Source of the DNA: Entomomonas sp. E2T0
GTDB lineage: Bacteria; Pseudomonadota; Gammaproteobacteria; Pseudomonadales; Pseudomonadaceae
Assembly (NCBI RefSeq): GCF_025985425.1
Contig: NZ_CP094972.1
Coordinates: forward strand, 1,550,001-1,614,000
Direction: 5' to 3'
DNA: 64,000 bases
The position numbers and the translations under genes are program-made. Every line of letters begins with the position of its first letter. Positions within the stretch are counted from its first letter, which is position 1. Positions 36,614 to 46,340 of the stretch are shown piece by piece. The notes under the pieces are model-generated. The model was not told the origin of the DNA, ran no database searches, and saw only the letters and a program-made list of their open reading frames with translations.

Positions 36614-37351
36614 TTATTGTGCATTAAGGGCTTGCCCATTAATCCCTATACTATCAGGACCTAATAGATAAAGATAAACAGGCATTATTTGTTCTGGTAG
36701 TGGATTATCCGTTACTGTTTCTTGTGGGTAAACATGGGCACGCATGGCTGTTCTGGTAGCACCAGGATTAACACTATTGGATCTGATAGAAGTTTCTTTT
36801 AGTTCATCAGCAATACACTGCATAAGTCCTTCAGTAGCAAATTTAGAAGAGGCATAAGCACTCCAAAGAGCCCGTCCTTTACGACCCACTGAACTAGAGG
36901 TAAAAATAATAGAGGCATCTGCTGCTTGTTGTAAAAGAGGTAGCAGGTATTTAGTTAATGCAAAGGTAGCATTCACATTAACCTCCATAATCTGTTGAAA
37001 TTCTTCAATAGAAAGCTCTGTAAAAGGTTTTAAATCAGTGGCAATAGATGCATTATTAACCAAGCCATCTAACTGATTAACTTGTTCAGAGAGTTGTTCA
37101 GCTAATTGGATATAATCTTTATCTTTCGCTGTTGCTAAATCAAAGGGAATAATAATAGGCGATAAATAACCTTGTTCTATTATTTGTTTACTAACAGCTT
37201 CCAACTTACTGGCTGTTCTTGCTAGTAATATAACTTTTGCACCAAGCTCTGCACAACTTAATGCAATAGCTTTTCCTATACCTTGTCCAGCACCAGTGAT
37301 AAGAATAGTACGATTTTCTAATAATGATGGACGAGCAGTATAAGAGTACAT
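36614..37351 (-). CDS. yciK: YciK-type short-chain dehydrogenase
   Basis: The 245 residues have the classical SDR features: cofactor loop ITGAGQGIGKAIA near 18-30, NNAS near 99, the Ser in FTSSSVGRKG near 149, the catalytic YASSK near 165 and NPGATRTAMRA near 198. Start (YTARPSLLENRTILITGAGQ) and length match the YciK group common in Pseudomonas and enterics, whose substrate is not settled. Confidence 0.9.
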   Translation of the reverse strand: MYSYTARPSLLENRTILITGAGQGIGKAIALSCAELGAKVILLARTASKLEAVSKQIIEQGYLSPIIIPFDLATAKDKDYIQLAEQLSEQVNQLDGLVNNASIATDLKPFTELSIEEFQQIMEVNVNATFALTKYLLPLLQQAADASIIFTSSSVGRKGRALWSAYASSKFATEGLMQCIADELKETSIRSNSVNPGATRTAMRAHVYPQETVTDNPLPEQIMPVYLYLLGPDSIGINGQALNAQ

Positions 37352-37415
37352 ATAGAGCCTATCTTTGTAGTATAAAAACTATTTTCGTGTCGTGAGTTAA
37401 AAAGGAAAGACTAGG

Positions 37416-37586
37416 TTACTCTTTGTCTTTTTTTTCCATTTCATCCCATTTAACATTACGTTCCCGAATACGCTTTTTTTGTTCTTCAGTTAGTTGAATT
37501 TTTTTGTTTGATTTTAACAAAGAAAATAGTGGACTAATAATAGCAGAAAAGGCGAAAAAGAGAATTATCCAACCATACCAAGGCAT
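37416..37586 (-). CDS. DUF2897 family small membrane protein
   Basis: This gene encodes 56 residues. MPWYGWIILFFAFSAIISPL forms one N-terminal membrane helix. The rest is a charged helix with the family motif LTEEQKKRIRERN. DUF2897 proteins of this size are usual in Pseudomonas and have no known function. It lies 64 bases ahead of the yciK-like start and reads the same way, so it is probably the first gene of that transcript. Confidence 0.85.
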   Translation of the reverse strand: MPWYGWIILFFAFSAIISPLFSLLKSNKKIQLTEEQKKRIRERNVKWDEMEKKDKE

Positions 37587-37695
37587 ATTTCTAGATCCAA
37601 TAATTATATTAAGTGAATTATTAGTATAATTTATTTAATAGCTAATAGATAATACAATATTAAGTTAATAGTAATAGGTAACAATTAGTGTAATA

Positions 37696-38214
37696 ATGGT
37701 GAAATTGATAAAAAAACGTACTGTATTTATTATTGGTTTTTGGATTATTTTTATTGTGCTATTTATCGCTAGCCATAAAATATTATCCAATATTATTTTG
37801 CACTATCAAAAACGCCCAGCACTTGAAACACAACAAGCTTATCAATTCATTAAACGTTATCAGCAACCACTTATAAGTTTTTATAAAAAATATAAACGTT
37901 GTCCAACTATGGCAGATAAACAACAACTTATTTCTCAAGTGGAGGCTTATGAATATATTAAAACTATTCGTTTTTTAGCCGATGAACAGTCTAATACCTG
38001 TTTTATCACAGCAGTGATGCGTAATGATACACCCAGTAAAGATGTAAAAAATGGTTTAATTGCCATCGCTTATGATGTGAATCAAATGCCACAACAAGAG
38101 TGGCCTTGTTATACTAATATCACTAATATTTATACGGTTGAAGCTTGCCGTAATAATCCCTTACCTGAAAACTTGCAACGTGCCCTCACTGAATATACTA
38201 GGAGCATACAATGA
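37696..38214 (+). CDS. Membrane-anchored hypothetical protein
   Basis: The 172 residues start with a single helix (VFIIGFWIIFIVLFIASHKIL, about 10-30), then a soluble part with two Cys pairs far apart (KRCPTM, NTCFIT; WPCYTN, EACRNN), probably periplasmic. I recognise no family. The stop overlaps the next gene as ATGA, so it is coupled to the Sel1-repeat protein. Confidence 0.7.
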   Translation: MVKLIKKRTVFIIGFWIIFIVLFIASHKILSNIILHYQKRPALETQQAYQFIKRYQQPLISFYKKYKRCPTMADKQQLISQVEAYEYIKTIRFLADEQSNTCFITAVMRNDTPSKDVKNGLIAIAYDVNQMPQQEWPCYTNITNIYTVEACRNNPLPENLQRALTEYTRSIQ

Positions 38215-39251
38215 TTAAAAAGTATGATCGTCTTGAAGAAGCTGGTAAAGCTGAGGATTTAGGAAATTATAAAAAAGCTTATCGGTTATTTAGTGAATTA
38301 GCTCGTGAAGGTAATGCTCATGCAATGAGTGCATTGGCACTTATGTATCATAATGGTGAATATGTTAGAAAACAGTATAAAAAATCGATTTACTGGGATT
38401 TAGAGTCAATTAAACAAGGAATAGATTCAAAGAATTTAGCGATTACCTATCGTCAATTGGGTGATATGCAGCGTTATAAATATTATTTAGAAAAAGCAAT
38501 GGCACAAGGTGATGATAGTGCTGCATTTAACCTAGCTAAATTATACAGTGTTTCCACTAAAGAACGTTTACAAGTTCAAGCGTTACTATTATTAGTGGTA
38601 ACGCGTGATAATACTTATCAGGATGAAATAGAGCAGGCACAGCAAATTTTAAAAAACTTGGAAAAAGAAGAAAAACTAGAAAGTTTTGTAGACTTATTTA
38701 AATCCGTTAAGCCTATTGTTAAGAAAATAAAATATCCCAGTAATTACCAAAAAGATTCTAAAAAAGTAGTAAAGCAATTAGCTAAAGTAACTGAGTATTT
38801 AGATCGCCAAAAATATAAAAAAGCGCGCAAATTACTGGAACAACTAGCCGCTGATGGTTGTGCTAAAGCTATGGATATATTAGGCGGTATCTATCTTTAT
38901 GGTATAGGCGTAATTGTTAATATTACGGACGCTATCAAATGGTATGTAAGGGCTATAGAAAGTGGCTGTTTTGAAAGCAACCTTAACCTTGCTATTGCCT
39001 ATCGTCATACCCATGATATTCTGCGTTACAAGCATTATTTAGAGTTAGCTTTAGCAAAAGGTGATGACAATGCAGCTTTATTACTTGCTCAGCTTTATAG
39101 TGTCTCGGAACGTGAGAGTGAACGAGTAGAAGCTCTGCTTGAGCAAGTTGTAGCGAGTGATAAGGTTAATGCAGATGCTGTTTATCAGGCAGAAATGATG
39201 TTAAAAAACTTGCTAAGCCCCTTTAATAAGATAAAACAGCCCTTGATTTAA
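38211..39251 (+). CDS. Sel1-repeat protein with an internal duplication
   Basis: The 346 residues form Sel1/TPR-like helical repeats. The protein is made of two similar halves: residues about 1-160 and about 185-335 each run through NYKKAYRLFSELA or KYKKARKLLEQLA, then AMSALALMY or AMDILGGIY, then YKYYLEKAMAQGDDSAAF or YKHYLELALAKGDDNAAL. No signal peptide is seen, so it is likely cytoplasmic. Sel1 proteins act as interaction scaffolds; the partner may be the upstream membrane protein, with which it overlaps by four bases. Confidence 0.85.
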   Translation: MIKKYDRLEEAGKAEDLGNYKKAYRLFSELAREGNAHAMSALALMYHNGEYVRKQYKKSIYWDLESIKQGIDSKNLAITYRQLGDMQRYKYYLEKAMAQGDDSAAFNLAKLYSVSTKERLQVQALLLLVVTRDNTYQDEIEQAQQILKNLEKEEKLESFVDLFKSVKPIVKKIKYPSNYQKDSKKVVKQLAKVTEYLDRQKYKKARKLLEQLAADGCAKAMDILGGIYLYGIGVIVNITDAIKWYVRAIESGCFESNLNLAIAYRHTHDILRYKHYLELALAKGDDNAALLLAQLYSVSERESERVEALLEQVVASDKVNADAVYQAEMMLKNLLSPFNKIKQPLI

Positions 39252-39359
39252 TATTTTGTGAGAATAATAACCAGTATATTATTCGATAATCATCACTAAC
39301 TGATGTATAGTATAAGGTTGATATTTTGCTTTAGCTGTTAGTAGTGTTGAACCCAATTC

Positions 39360-40811
39360 ATGACCCCCAAAATACCCCGCCTTGCCGCTGTTAAATCCTT
39401 TACTCGTCAGTTAATTGAAAGAAATACTGAGGGTTGTTTAGTGCAGGATTTTTATGTGACGGGTGAAAAACGTACTGATCCTTTTTTAGTAATTGCTGAA
39501 GAATCAGCTATTCCTGTTAGTTTTGACTATGAGTTATTACCTATAGATGGACTGCTAACCCTTTATTATAAAACGGGTGTTAAAGAGCAACAGGTCAATT
39601 ACCAAGCAGGCAAGCGTAATGGTGAATGGAGTAGTTGGTATGTACATGGTCAAAAGGCGGGCGAAGGATATTTTTTAGACAACCATAAACAAGGTTGTTG
39701 GCGAAAATATTGGCCTGATGATGAAAGCTCTTATATCGAATCACATTACCAAGAAGGTTGGTTGCATGGTGGGCATAAAGTGATTGATGAAAGTCGATTA
39801 GTGCTTGAGGGTGCATTAGAACAAGGGATGCGTACAGGCGTTTGGTCGTCTTATTATGAGAATGGTCAAAAATCCACAGAAAAGCATTACCAAAAGGGGC
39901 TAGAAGAGGGGATATTTATTACGTGGTATGAGTCAGGTAGTAAATGTATCGAGGGCTATTTTCATGAAGGTGAGCGTGAAGGTTGGTGGGTAACTTATTA
40001 CGAAAATGGTCAAAAAGAACAACAACAATGTTATGTGCGAGATATTTCGCAAGGTGTTTACCAAGCTTGGTATGAAGAAGGTGAAAAACAAACTGAAGGT
40101 TATTATCAAGAGGGTGAGCGGCATGGTGCATGGCGCAGTTGGTATAAAAATGGTAAATTAAAAACAGAAGACCATTATGATGCTGGTGTAAAACATGGTT
40201 TTTGCCAATCTTGTCATCCTTTAACCGAACAACGGGTTGCTGTTCATTTTGATGAAGGAACACCTGTAGAGGATATTGTTTGGTTAGAGTGGCATGAAAA
40301 TGGTCAGATTGCCTTAGAAGCCCCTTATGTCGATGGCCTAGAAGAAGGTTATTGGCGGCTTTGGTATGAAGATGGTCAAAAAGATCAGATAATTCCATAC
40401 CATGAGGGATGTTTTCATGGCTATGGTGCTTGTTGGTATAAAAATGGTCAAAAGGAAAGAGAAGGGCAGTACTATCAAGATAGCCTAAATGGTTCAGTTC
40501 AATACTGGTATGAAAACGGTCAACTTAAAACTCAACTGACTTATGAGCATGGCATAGAAAAAGGTCCTTGTCTTGAATGGTACGAGTCAGGGCAAAAAGA
40601 AAAAGAATGCTTTTATAAACAGGGTAAACTAACAGGTAGTTATATTAGTTGGCATGAAAATGGTACTAAATCTGTACAAGGTAGTTATTCGCAGGGCTTG
40701 CAAATAGGTTTCTGGCAATACTATTTAGATGATGGTCGGCTTTATGATGAAATACTGTACGAGCAAGGAGTGTCCAGTACAGGTGTTGATCGTGTTTTTG
40801 AAACAAGCTAA
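39360..40811 (+). CDS. YwqK/MORN-repeat protein
   Basis: This 483-residue protein consists almost wholly of about 15 repeats of roughly 22-24 residues with the core W-YENGQ-(K)-E--Y--G---G, the MORN_2 pattern of the YwqK family. In Bacillus a YwqK protein is an antitoxin-like partner of a secreted toxin, but most members have no tested role. No signal peptide is seen. The gene stands alone 108 bases after the Sel1 gene. The repeat regularity also opens long false frames on the other strand. Confidence 0.85.
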   Translation: MTPKIPRLAAVKSFTRQLIERNTEGCLVQDFYVTGEKRTDPFLVIAEESAIPVSFDYELLPIDGLLTLYYKTGVKEQQVNYQAGKRNGEWSSWYVHGQKAGEGYFLDNHKQGCWRKYWPDDESSYIESHYQEGWLHGGHKVIDESRLVLEGALEQGMRTGVWSSYYENGQKSTEKHYQKGLEEGIFITWYESGSKCIEGYFHEGEREGWWVTYYENGQKEQQQCYVRDISQGVYQAWYEEGEKQTEGYYQEGERHGAWRSWYKNGKLKTEDHYDAGVKHGFCQSCHPLTEQRVAVHFDEGTPVEDIVWLEWHENGQIALEAPYVDGLEEGYWRLWYEDGQKDQIIPYHEGCFHGYGACWYKNGQKEREGQYYQDSLNGSVQYWYENGQLKTQLTYEHGIEKGPCLEWYESGQKEKECFYKQGKLTGSYISWHENGTKSVQGSYSQGLQIGFWQYYLDDGRLYDEILYEQGVSSTGVDRVFETS

Positions 40812-41126
40812 TTAATAAATATTCTCTTGCAAATAACCCGCTGTTTTTAGACTTAATGCTAGTACTCCTTGCGTGCATTAGTCTTTACTATATGAACTAT
40901 TGGTATTACTTAGTTTTATTAGTATAGCTATTGTTCTACATTTTTATACATCGTTGAATGACTTTGCCGTACTAGTTGTACTGTCTTCAGCCATTCGCCT
41001 TGTCTAAAATTGTATAGCAACAGCTATAGTTAATAGTTTAGTAATTCCTCAAAACCGTGTAATAGTCTGATAATTAAAATGAAAAAACATGTGATAGTTC
41101 ATGTTTAATCTAAGAGGAGATTTACC
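40812..41126. other. Gap holding a palindromic repeat
   Basis: The stretch between the YwqK-like gene and the ferritin-like gene holds the inverted-repeat element described separately and the promoter of the ferritin-like gene. Confidence 0.5.
40923..41028. repeat. MITE-like palindromic element, about 106 bases
   Basis: It begins TATAGCTATTGTTCTACATTTT, two bases of which are beyond the ends compared here, and its end reads TATAGCTGTTGCTATACAATTTT when reversed, so the two ends are imperfect inverted repeats. The interior includes a smaller repeat around GTACTAGTTGTAC. It lies wholly outside genes. The structure suggests a non-autonomous mobile repeat, but I found no second copy in this window. 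Confidence 0.55.
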
Positions 41127-41681
41127 ATGTCAAAAGCAAAAAATGTTGCTCAGTTTACTCCAACTAAAACCTTACGTGCCAATGCTAGAAAAAATATTGA
41201 AGATGGTGCAGTCACTAAAACATATACCCTAGATCGTAAAAAAGTAATTGAATTATTAAATGCGGCATTAGCCACTGAGTGGGTTTGTGTTTTACGTTAT
41301 TACCGTCATTATTTTATGGCGACAGGTATGCTAGCAGACTCTGTAAAAGGCGAGTTTCTTATTCATGCTCAAGAAGAACAAGCACATGCCAAAATACTTG
41401 CAGAACGTATCGTACAGTTAGGTGGTGAACCTGATTTAAACCCAGATACCTTAACAAAACGCTCTCATGCTGAATATAAAGAGGGTGTAACTCTAAAAGA
41501 TATGGTTAAAGAAAATTTAATCGCAGAACGTATTGCTATCGATAGTTATAGAGAGATGATTAATTATATTGGTGATGCAGATACTACAACCAAACGTGTT
41601 CTAGAAGGTATTTTAGAACAAGAGGAAGAGCATGCAGACGACTTTGCAGATATGCTTGATGGTTGGATTGGTGGGAAGTAA
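41127..41681 (+). CDS. Ferritin-like/bacterioferritin-family protein
   Basis: The 184 residues have a polar 35-residue N-terminal extension, then a four-helix bundle with ferritin-type ligands: Glu in ALATEWVCVLRYY near 50, EEQAH near 88-92, AERIAIDSYREM near 134 and EQEEEHADDFADM near 165. The pattern is that of the bacterioferritin/DPS-like proteins annotated in pseudomonads as ferritin-like domain proteins. GAGGAG precedes the ATG. The haem-binding Met cannot be placed with certainty. Confidence 0.88.
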   Translation: MSKAKNVAQFTPTKTLRANARKNIEDGAVTKTYTLDRKKVIELLNAALATEWVCVLRYYRHYFMATGMLADSVKGEFLIHAQEEQAHAKILAERIVQLGGEPDLNPDTLTKRSHAEYKEGVTLKDMVKENLIAERIAIDSYREMINYIGDADTTTKRVLEGILEQEEEHADDFADMLDGWIGGK

Positions 41682-41773
41682 TATATCTGAGGTTTAGATA
41701 TAAAGTAGCTCAAATTTTTACTATCAATTTTTTATGATAAAAAGATTTGAGCTACTGTAATATTTATCCATTA

Positions 41774-44017
41774 CTAACCATTTAAACTACGTTTTACTTC
41801 TATAATATTAGGTAGTTGAGATATACGGCTTAATAATCTTCCTAGTGCGTCTAAGCCAGTAATTTCAATAGTTAATTTCATAGAAGCAGTATTATCTTCT
41901 TTATTGGATAAAGTATTGACTGCTAGCGCATTAATTTTTTCATTTAACAACAGTTGTGAAATATCGCGTAGTAAGCCTGAACGATCATAAGCTTTAATTT
42001 GAATATCCACGGGGTAGGTTTTAGCAGGTACAGGGCCCCAATCTACTTGGATCATACGCTCTGGTTCACGGCTAGCTAACTGTAGCGCATTAGGGCAGTC
42101 TTGGCGATGGATAGTCACACCGCGACCTACTGTAATATAGCCAATAACTGCATCGCCAGGTAGTGGATGGCAGCAGTTAGCCATCTGTGTCATTAGATTA
42201 CCCACACCTTGAATTTGAATTTCTCCAGGATTGTTACCAATCTTGCTAGGGCGACGTTGGATTAATTCAAGTTGCTCAACTTCATTGCTAGTAGGTTCAA
42301 TTAATTGATGGGCTAAATTAACAATATGTGCTAAACGTAAATCACCAGCACCTAAGCCAGCGAAGAGGTCTTCAGCATTTTTGACATTAGCTTTTTCGGC
42401 TAGTTTCTCAAAATTAACATGGTGCAAGGCTAAACGTGACAATTCACGTTCTATCATGGTTTTACCAGCTGCAACGTTTTGATCACGGTCTTGCAGTTTA
42501 AACCAATGAATAATTTTGGCACGTGCTTTAGAGGTGTTGATATAACCTAAGTTAGGATTTAACCAGTCGCGGCTAGGACCGCCTTCTTTACTGGTAATAA
42601 TCTCAACTTGCTCACCTGTTTTTAGGTTGTAGTTGAGTGGCACAATACGACCATCTATCTTAGCACCACGGCAACGATGTCCCACTTCAGTATGCACCCG
42701 ATAAGCAAAGTCTAACGGAGTAGCGCCTTTAGGTAGGTCAACAGCATGTCCATCAGGGGTAAAAACATAGACGCGATCAGGTTCAGTATCCAGCCTTAAC
42801 TGGTCTGCAATGCCCATAAAGTCGCCAAGCTCTTCTTGCCACTCTAAAACTTGACGTAGCCATGAAATTTTTTCTTCGTAATGATCTGATTTGCTTTTGA
42901 CATCAGTGCCTTTATAACGCCAATGCGCGCATACACCTAGTTCAGCTTCTTCGTGCATGGTTTGGGTACGGATTTGTACTTCCAGTACTTTTCCTTCTGG
43001 ACCAATTACGGCTGTATGTAGAGAACGGTAGCCATTTTCTTTAGGGTTAGCGATATAATCATCAAACTCTTTAGGAATATGACGCCATAAGGTATGCACA
43101 ATACCTAAGGTGGTATAACAGTCGGCCAGTTCAGGTACTAATACGCGGACAGCACGAACATCATAAATTTGGCTAAATTTAAGCCCTTTGCGTTGCATTT
43201 TACGCCAAATAGAGTAGATATGTTTAGCTCTACCACTGATATCAGCTTTAATATTGGCTTCTTCAAGTTTCTCACGAAGTTGCTGCATTACATCAGCAAT
43301 ATATTGTTCACGATCTAAACGGCGTTCATGCAGTAGGGTAGCAATTTGTTTATATTGGTCAGGCTCTAAGTAACGGAAAGAAAGGTCTTCTAACTCCCAT
43401 TTAATATGACCAATACCTAAACGGTGGGCTAGTGGTGCATAAATATCAGCTACTTCGCGGGCTACTTTTATTTTGCGATCATTATCAGCATTTTTAACCG
43501 CACGAATAGCACAGGTACGTTCAGCTAGTTTAATAAGGGCTACTCGAACATCATCAATCATTGCCACTAGCATTTTACGTAGGTTTTCTACTTGTGCTTG
43601 TGGGCTTAACATATCAGATTGCACAGGGTTATTAGCAAAGCTAATAGCTGCCATGCGTAGCACACCTTCAATAAGTTTAGCGACTGTTTCGCCAAACTTT
43701 TCTTGTACTTCTTCTAAGGTGATATATTTTTCACGGACTGCACGGTAAATGATAGCGGCAGTTAAGGTTTCTTGGTCAAGGTTTAAATCAGCTAGAATTT
43801 CTGCTATATCTAAGCCAACATGAAAACAGGAAATATCTTCATTCCAGCCTTGATGAGAAGGTTTACTGGTATTAACAACATTGGCAACATACTCACAGAC
43901 TTTGCGTAAAGCAGCAATATCTAAGCCAGAAACCATTGAGTTAATGTGTTCCAGCCAAGCATCTAAGTTGATGCTACCATCTTCATTAATAGATTGATGT
44001 GCTTTAACTTGTACCAT
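41774..44017 (-). CDS. relA: (p)ppGpp synthetase RelA
   Basis: RelA makes (p)ppGpp on stalled ribosomes. The 747 residues have an N-terminal hydrolase-like domain lacking the metal-binding HD pair (IIYRAVREK instead of LHD-VED), which separates RelA from SpoT. The synthetase domain (about 235-370, with GYRSLHTAV), the TGS domain (about 405-465, VYVFTPDG), a Cys/His zinc-finger-like part (ANCCHPLPGD near 625) and the C-terminal ACT domain follow. It follows rlmD in the cysM-rlmD-relA order of Pseudomonas. Confidence 0.97.
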   Translation of the reverse strand: MVQVKAHQSINEDGSINLDAWLEHINSMVSGLDIAALRKVCEYVANVVNTSKPSHQGWNEDISCFHVGLDIAEILADLNLDQETLTAAIIYRAVREKYITLEEVQEKFGETVAKLIEGVLRMAAISFANNPVQSDMLSPQAQVENLRKMLVAMIDDVRVALIKLAERTCAIRAVKNADNDRKIKVAREVADIYAPLAHRLGIGHIKWELEDLSFRYLEPDQYKQIATLLHERRLDREQYIADVMQQLREKLEEANIKADISGRAKHIYSIWRKMQRKGLKFSQIYDVRAVRVLVPELADCYTTLGIVHTLWRHIPKEFDDYIANPKENGYRSLHTAVIGPEGKVLEVQIRTQTMHEEAELGVCAHWRYKGTDVKSKSDHYEEKISWLRQVLEWQEELGDFMGIADQLRLDTEPDRVYVFTPDGHAVDLPKGATPLDFAYRVHTEVGHRCRGAKIDGRIVPLNYNLKTGEQVEIITSKEGGPSRDWLNPNLGYINTSKARAKIIHWFKLQDRDQNVAAGKTMIERELSRLALHHVNFEKLAEKANVKNAEDLFAGLGAGDLRLAHIVNLAHQLIEPTSNEVEQLELIQRRPSKIGNNPGEIQIQGVGNLMTQMANCCHPLPGDAVIGYITVGRGVTIHRQDCPNALQLASREPERMIQVDWGPVPAKTYPVDIQIKAYDRSGLLRDISQLLLNEKINALAVNTLSNKEDNTASMKLTIEITGLDALGRLLSRISQLPNIIEVKRSLNG

Positions 44018-44079
44018 GAAACTACCTTTATGGTGTTCTTTAATAAATTGCGTAATCTACTATTGTACTAATATTGCTA

Positions 44080-45438
44080 CTAACGCTCAAACAATACCAT
44101 GACTTCACAGTGTGAGGTTTGTGGAAACATATCCATTATACCTGCTTTTTTAATTTGATAACCTTGTTCTATCAATAGCTTAGTATCTCTTGCGAGGGTG
44201 GCTGGGTTGCAAGAAACATAGAGCAAGCGATTTGTATCTAATTTTTTCATCTGTTTTATTATTTCCATTGCGCCATCTCTGGGAGGATCTAATAGTACAG
44301 CGGAAAACCTTTGTTGCGCCCAGATTTGTTCAGCTATAGGTTGTGTAAGATCGGCCTTATAAAAAAAGGCATTCTCTATATGGTTTTGTTTAGCATTTTC
44401 TTTAGCTAAATTGACCATTCCCTCAATAACTTCCACAGCGATTACCTGTTTAGCTTGTTTTGCCAGTGGTAGCGTAAAGTTACCTAAACCACAAAATAAA
44501 TCTAAGACAGACTCATTAGCTTGTACTTGTAGCCAGTCTAATGCTTGTTGAACCATTGCCTGATTAATTTCAGTATTTACCTGTACAAAGTCTCCCATAC
44601 GATAATTGAGTTTAAGAGATTGTTGATTAGTCACTAATGGGTAACTTAAAGGTAATTCTGTTTGGTAAGGCATAGGATCAGCTTTGCCTTGTAACCATAG
44701 TTGGCATTGTTGGGTTTGGCAAAAAGTATGTAGTGTATTGATATCTTTATCAGTGAGTGGTGCAGTATGGCGAACAAGTAATGCATTCTGATCGCCTGAA
44801 AATAATTCAATATGGCCAATATGACGTGGCGAGGTTAATTTTGTTAAGCAATTAGGTAGTTGTTGTAATAGTTGGTTAAGCGATTCAGTTAATACAAGGC
44901 AATTGTTAATAGCAACGATTTGTTGACTAAAAGCTGCCCTAAAACCAATTTCTAACTGTTTGCTTTGTTCATTATAGCGAGTGGCGATACGTGCTCTACG
45001 ACGATAAGCAAAAGGTTGGCTAATCAATGGTGGTTGCCATTCCTGTAATGTAATATTAGCTATTCGTTGAAATTGCTCGATAGCACTGTTTTGTTTGAGC
45101 TGTATTTGTTGCTCATAAGGAATATGCTGAAGCTCACAACCGCCACAAGTACCTGCATACTGGCAAGGGGGAGTTTGACGGATAGGTGAGGGGGTGATGA
45201 CTTTTTCGCATTTAGCATTTACCCACTTGCTTTGGCTAGAGACAACCCTCACTTCGACTTCTTCAGTAGGTAAAGCGCCTGCTACAAACCATGTTCTATC
45301 ATAAAAATTAGTAATGCCCCGTCCATCATGGGAGAGTCGATCAATGGTTAAGATTTGTTTTTTACCTACAGGGATTGTTTTACTATTGCTTGGTTTACGG
45401 TTACTTTGAAAGCGTAAACCTTGGTTTTGCTTACTCAT
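44080..45438 (-). CDS. rlmD: 23S rRNA (uracil-1939-C5) methyltransferase
   Basis: The 452 residues have an N-terminal TRAM domain (about 24-85), four Cys for a 4Fe-4S cluster (CQYAGTCGGC near 92-101 and a Cys near 180), motif I DLFCGLGNFTLPLA near 312, DPPRDGA near 384 and the catalytic Cys in VSCNPATLARD near 410. The ATG overlaps the cysM stop by four bases, giving a coupled cysM-rlmD pair. Confidence 0.96.
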   Translation of the reverse strand: MSKQNQGLRFQSNRKPSNSKTIPVGKKQILTIDRLSHDGRGITNFYDRTWFVAGALPTEEVEVRVVSSQSKWVNAKCEKVITPSPIRQTPPCQYAGTCGGCELQHIPYEQQIQLKQNSAIEQFQRIANITLQEWQPPLISQPFAYRRRARIATRYNEQSKQLEIGFRAAFSQQIVAINNCLVLTESLNQLLQQLPNCLTKLTSPRHIGHIELFSGDQNALLVRHTAPLTDKDINTLHTFCQTQQCQLWLQGKADPMPYQTELPLSYPLVTNQQSLKLNYRMGDFVQVNTEINQAMVQQALDWLQVQANESVLDLFCGLGNFTLPLAKQAKQVIAVEVIEGMVNLAKENAKQNHIENAFFYKADLTQPIAEQIWAQQRFSAVLLDPPRDGAMEIIKQMKKLDTNRLLYVSCNPATLARDTKLLIEQGYQIKKAGIMDMFPQTSHCEVMVLFER

Positions 45439-46340
45439 ATTTGAGGTTCATCATAGATGCCTGTTGATAAATAACGATCGCCACGATCACAAATAATAGC
45501 AACAATGGTAGCATTTTCTACTTCTTTAGCCAGTCTTAATGCACCTGCTACTGCACCACCTGATGACACACCACAGAAAATGCCCTCTTCACGTGCTAAA
45601 CGACGCATGGTATCTTCTGCCTCTCGTTGTTCCATATCAATAATACGGTCTACACGATTAGCTTCAAATATTTTAGGTAGATATGCAGGGTTCCAGCGAC
45701 GAATACCAGGAATAGAGGCTCCCTCTTTAGGCTGTAAACCAACAATTTGAATAGCTGGATTTTGCTCTTTAAGATAACGAGAAACACCCATAATAGTGCC
45801 CGTGGTACCCATTGCACTGACAAAGTGGGTAACTTTACCCTGCGTTTGTTGCCAGATTTCTGGGCCAGTACTTACGTAATGAGCTTGTGGATTATCACTA
45901 TTAGCAAATTGGTTAAGTACAATCCCTTGACCTTTGGTTTGCATCTCTAATGCTAAGTCTCTAGCACCTTCCATGCCTATCTCTTTGGTAACGGTTACTA
46001 ATTTGGCGCCATAGGCGGTCATTGCTGCTTTACGTTCAGCACTCATATTATCAGGCATAATCAGCACCATCTTATAGCCTTTAATCGCGGCTGCCATGGC
46101 AAGGGCAATACCTGTATTACCAGAGGTGGCCTCAATTAATGTATCGCCTTCTTTAATCGCACCACGTTGTTCGGCTAAAGTAATCATCGATAGAGCAGGG
46201 CGATCTTTCACAGAACCTGCGGGGTTATTACCCTCTAATTTAACTAAAATAGTATTACTGGTATTACCTGCTAGCCGTTGTAATCTTACTAAAGGCGTGT
46301 TGCCAATTACATCAGCAATAGTTGGGTAATGTGTATTCAT
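45435..46340 (-). CDS. cysM: Cysteine synthase B
   Basis: CysM makes cysteine from O-acetylserine and sulfide or thiosulfate with PLP. I choose the ATG at 46340 (MNTHYPTIADVIGNTPLVRL), which matches the usual family start; an earlier frame start would add 18 atypical residues. The 301 residues show the PLP lysine in NNPAGSVKDRPA near 42-53, the substrate loop EATSGNTGIA near 69, the phosphate loop STGPEIWQQTQGKVTHF into MGTTGTIMG near 176, and CGVSSGGAVAGA near 254. Confidence 0.95.
   Translation of the reverse strand: MNTHYPTIADVIGNTPLVRLQRLAGNTSNTILVKLEGNNPAGSVKDRPALSMITLAEQRGAIKEGDTLIEATSGNTGIALAMAAAIKGYKMVLIMPDNMSAERKAAMTAYGAKLVTVTKEIGMEGARDLALEMQTKGQGIVLNQFANSDNPQAHYVSTGPEIWQQTQGKVTHFVSAMGTTGTIMGVSRYLKEQNPAIQIVGLQPKEGASIPGIRRWNPAYLPKIFEANRVDRIIDMEQREAEDTMRRLAREEGIFCGVSSGGAVAGALRLAKEVENATIVAIICDRGDRYLSTGIYDEPQI

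Noticed and set aside
39595..40398. Long minus-strand reading frames inside the YwqK-like gene
   Set aside because: They are caused by the regular codon repeats of the plus-strand gene and show no protein-like composition or start signals.
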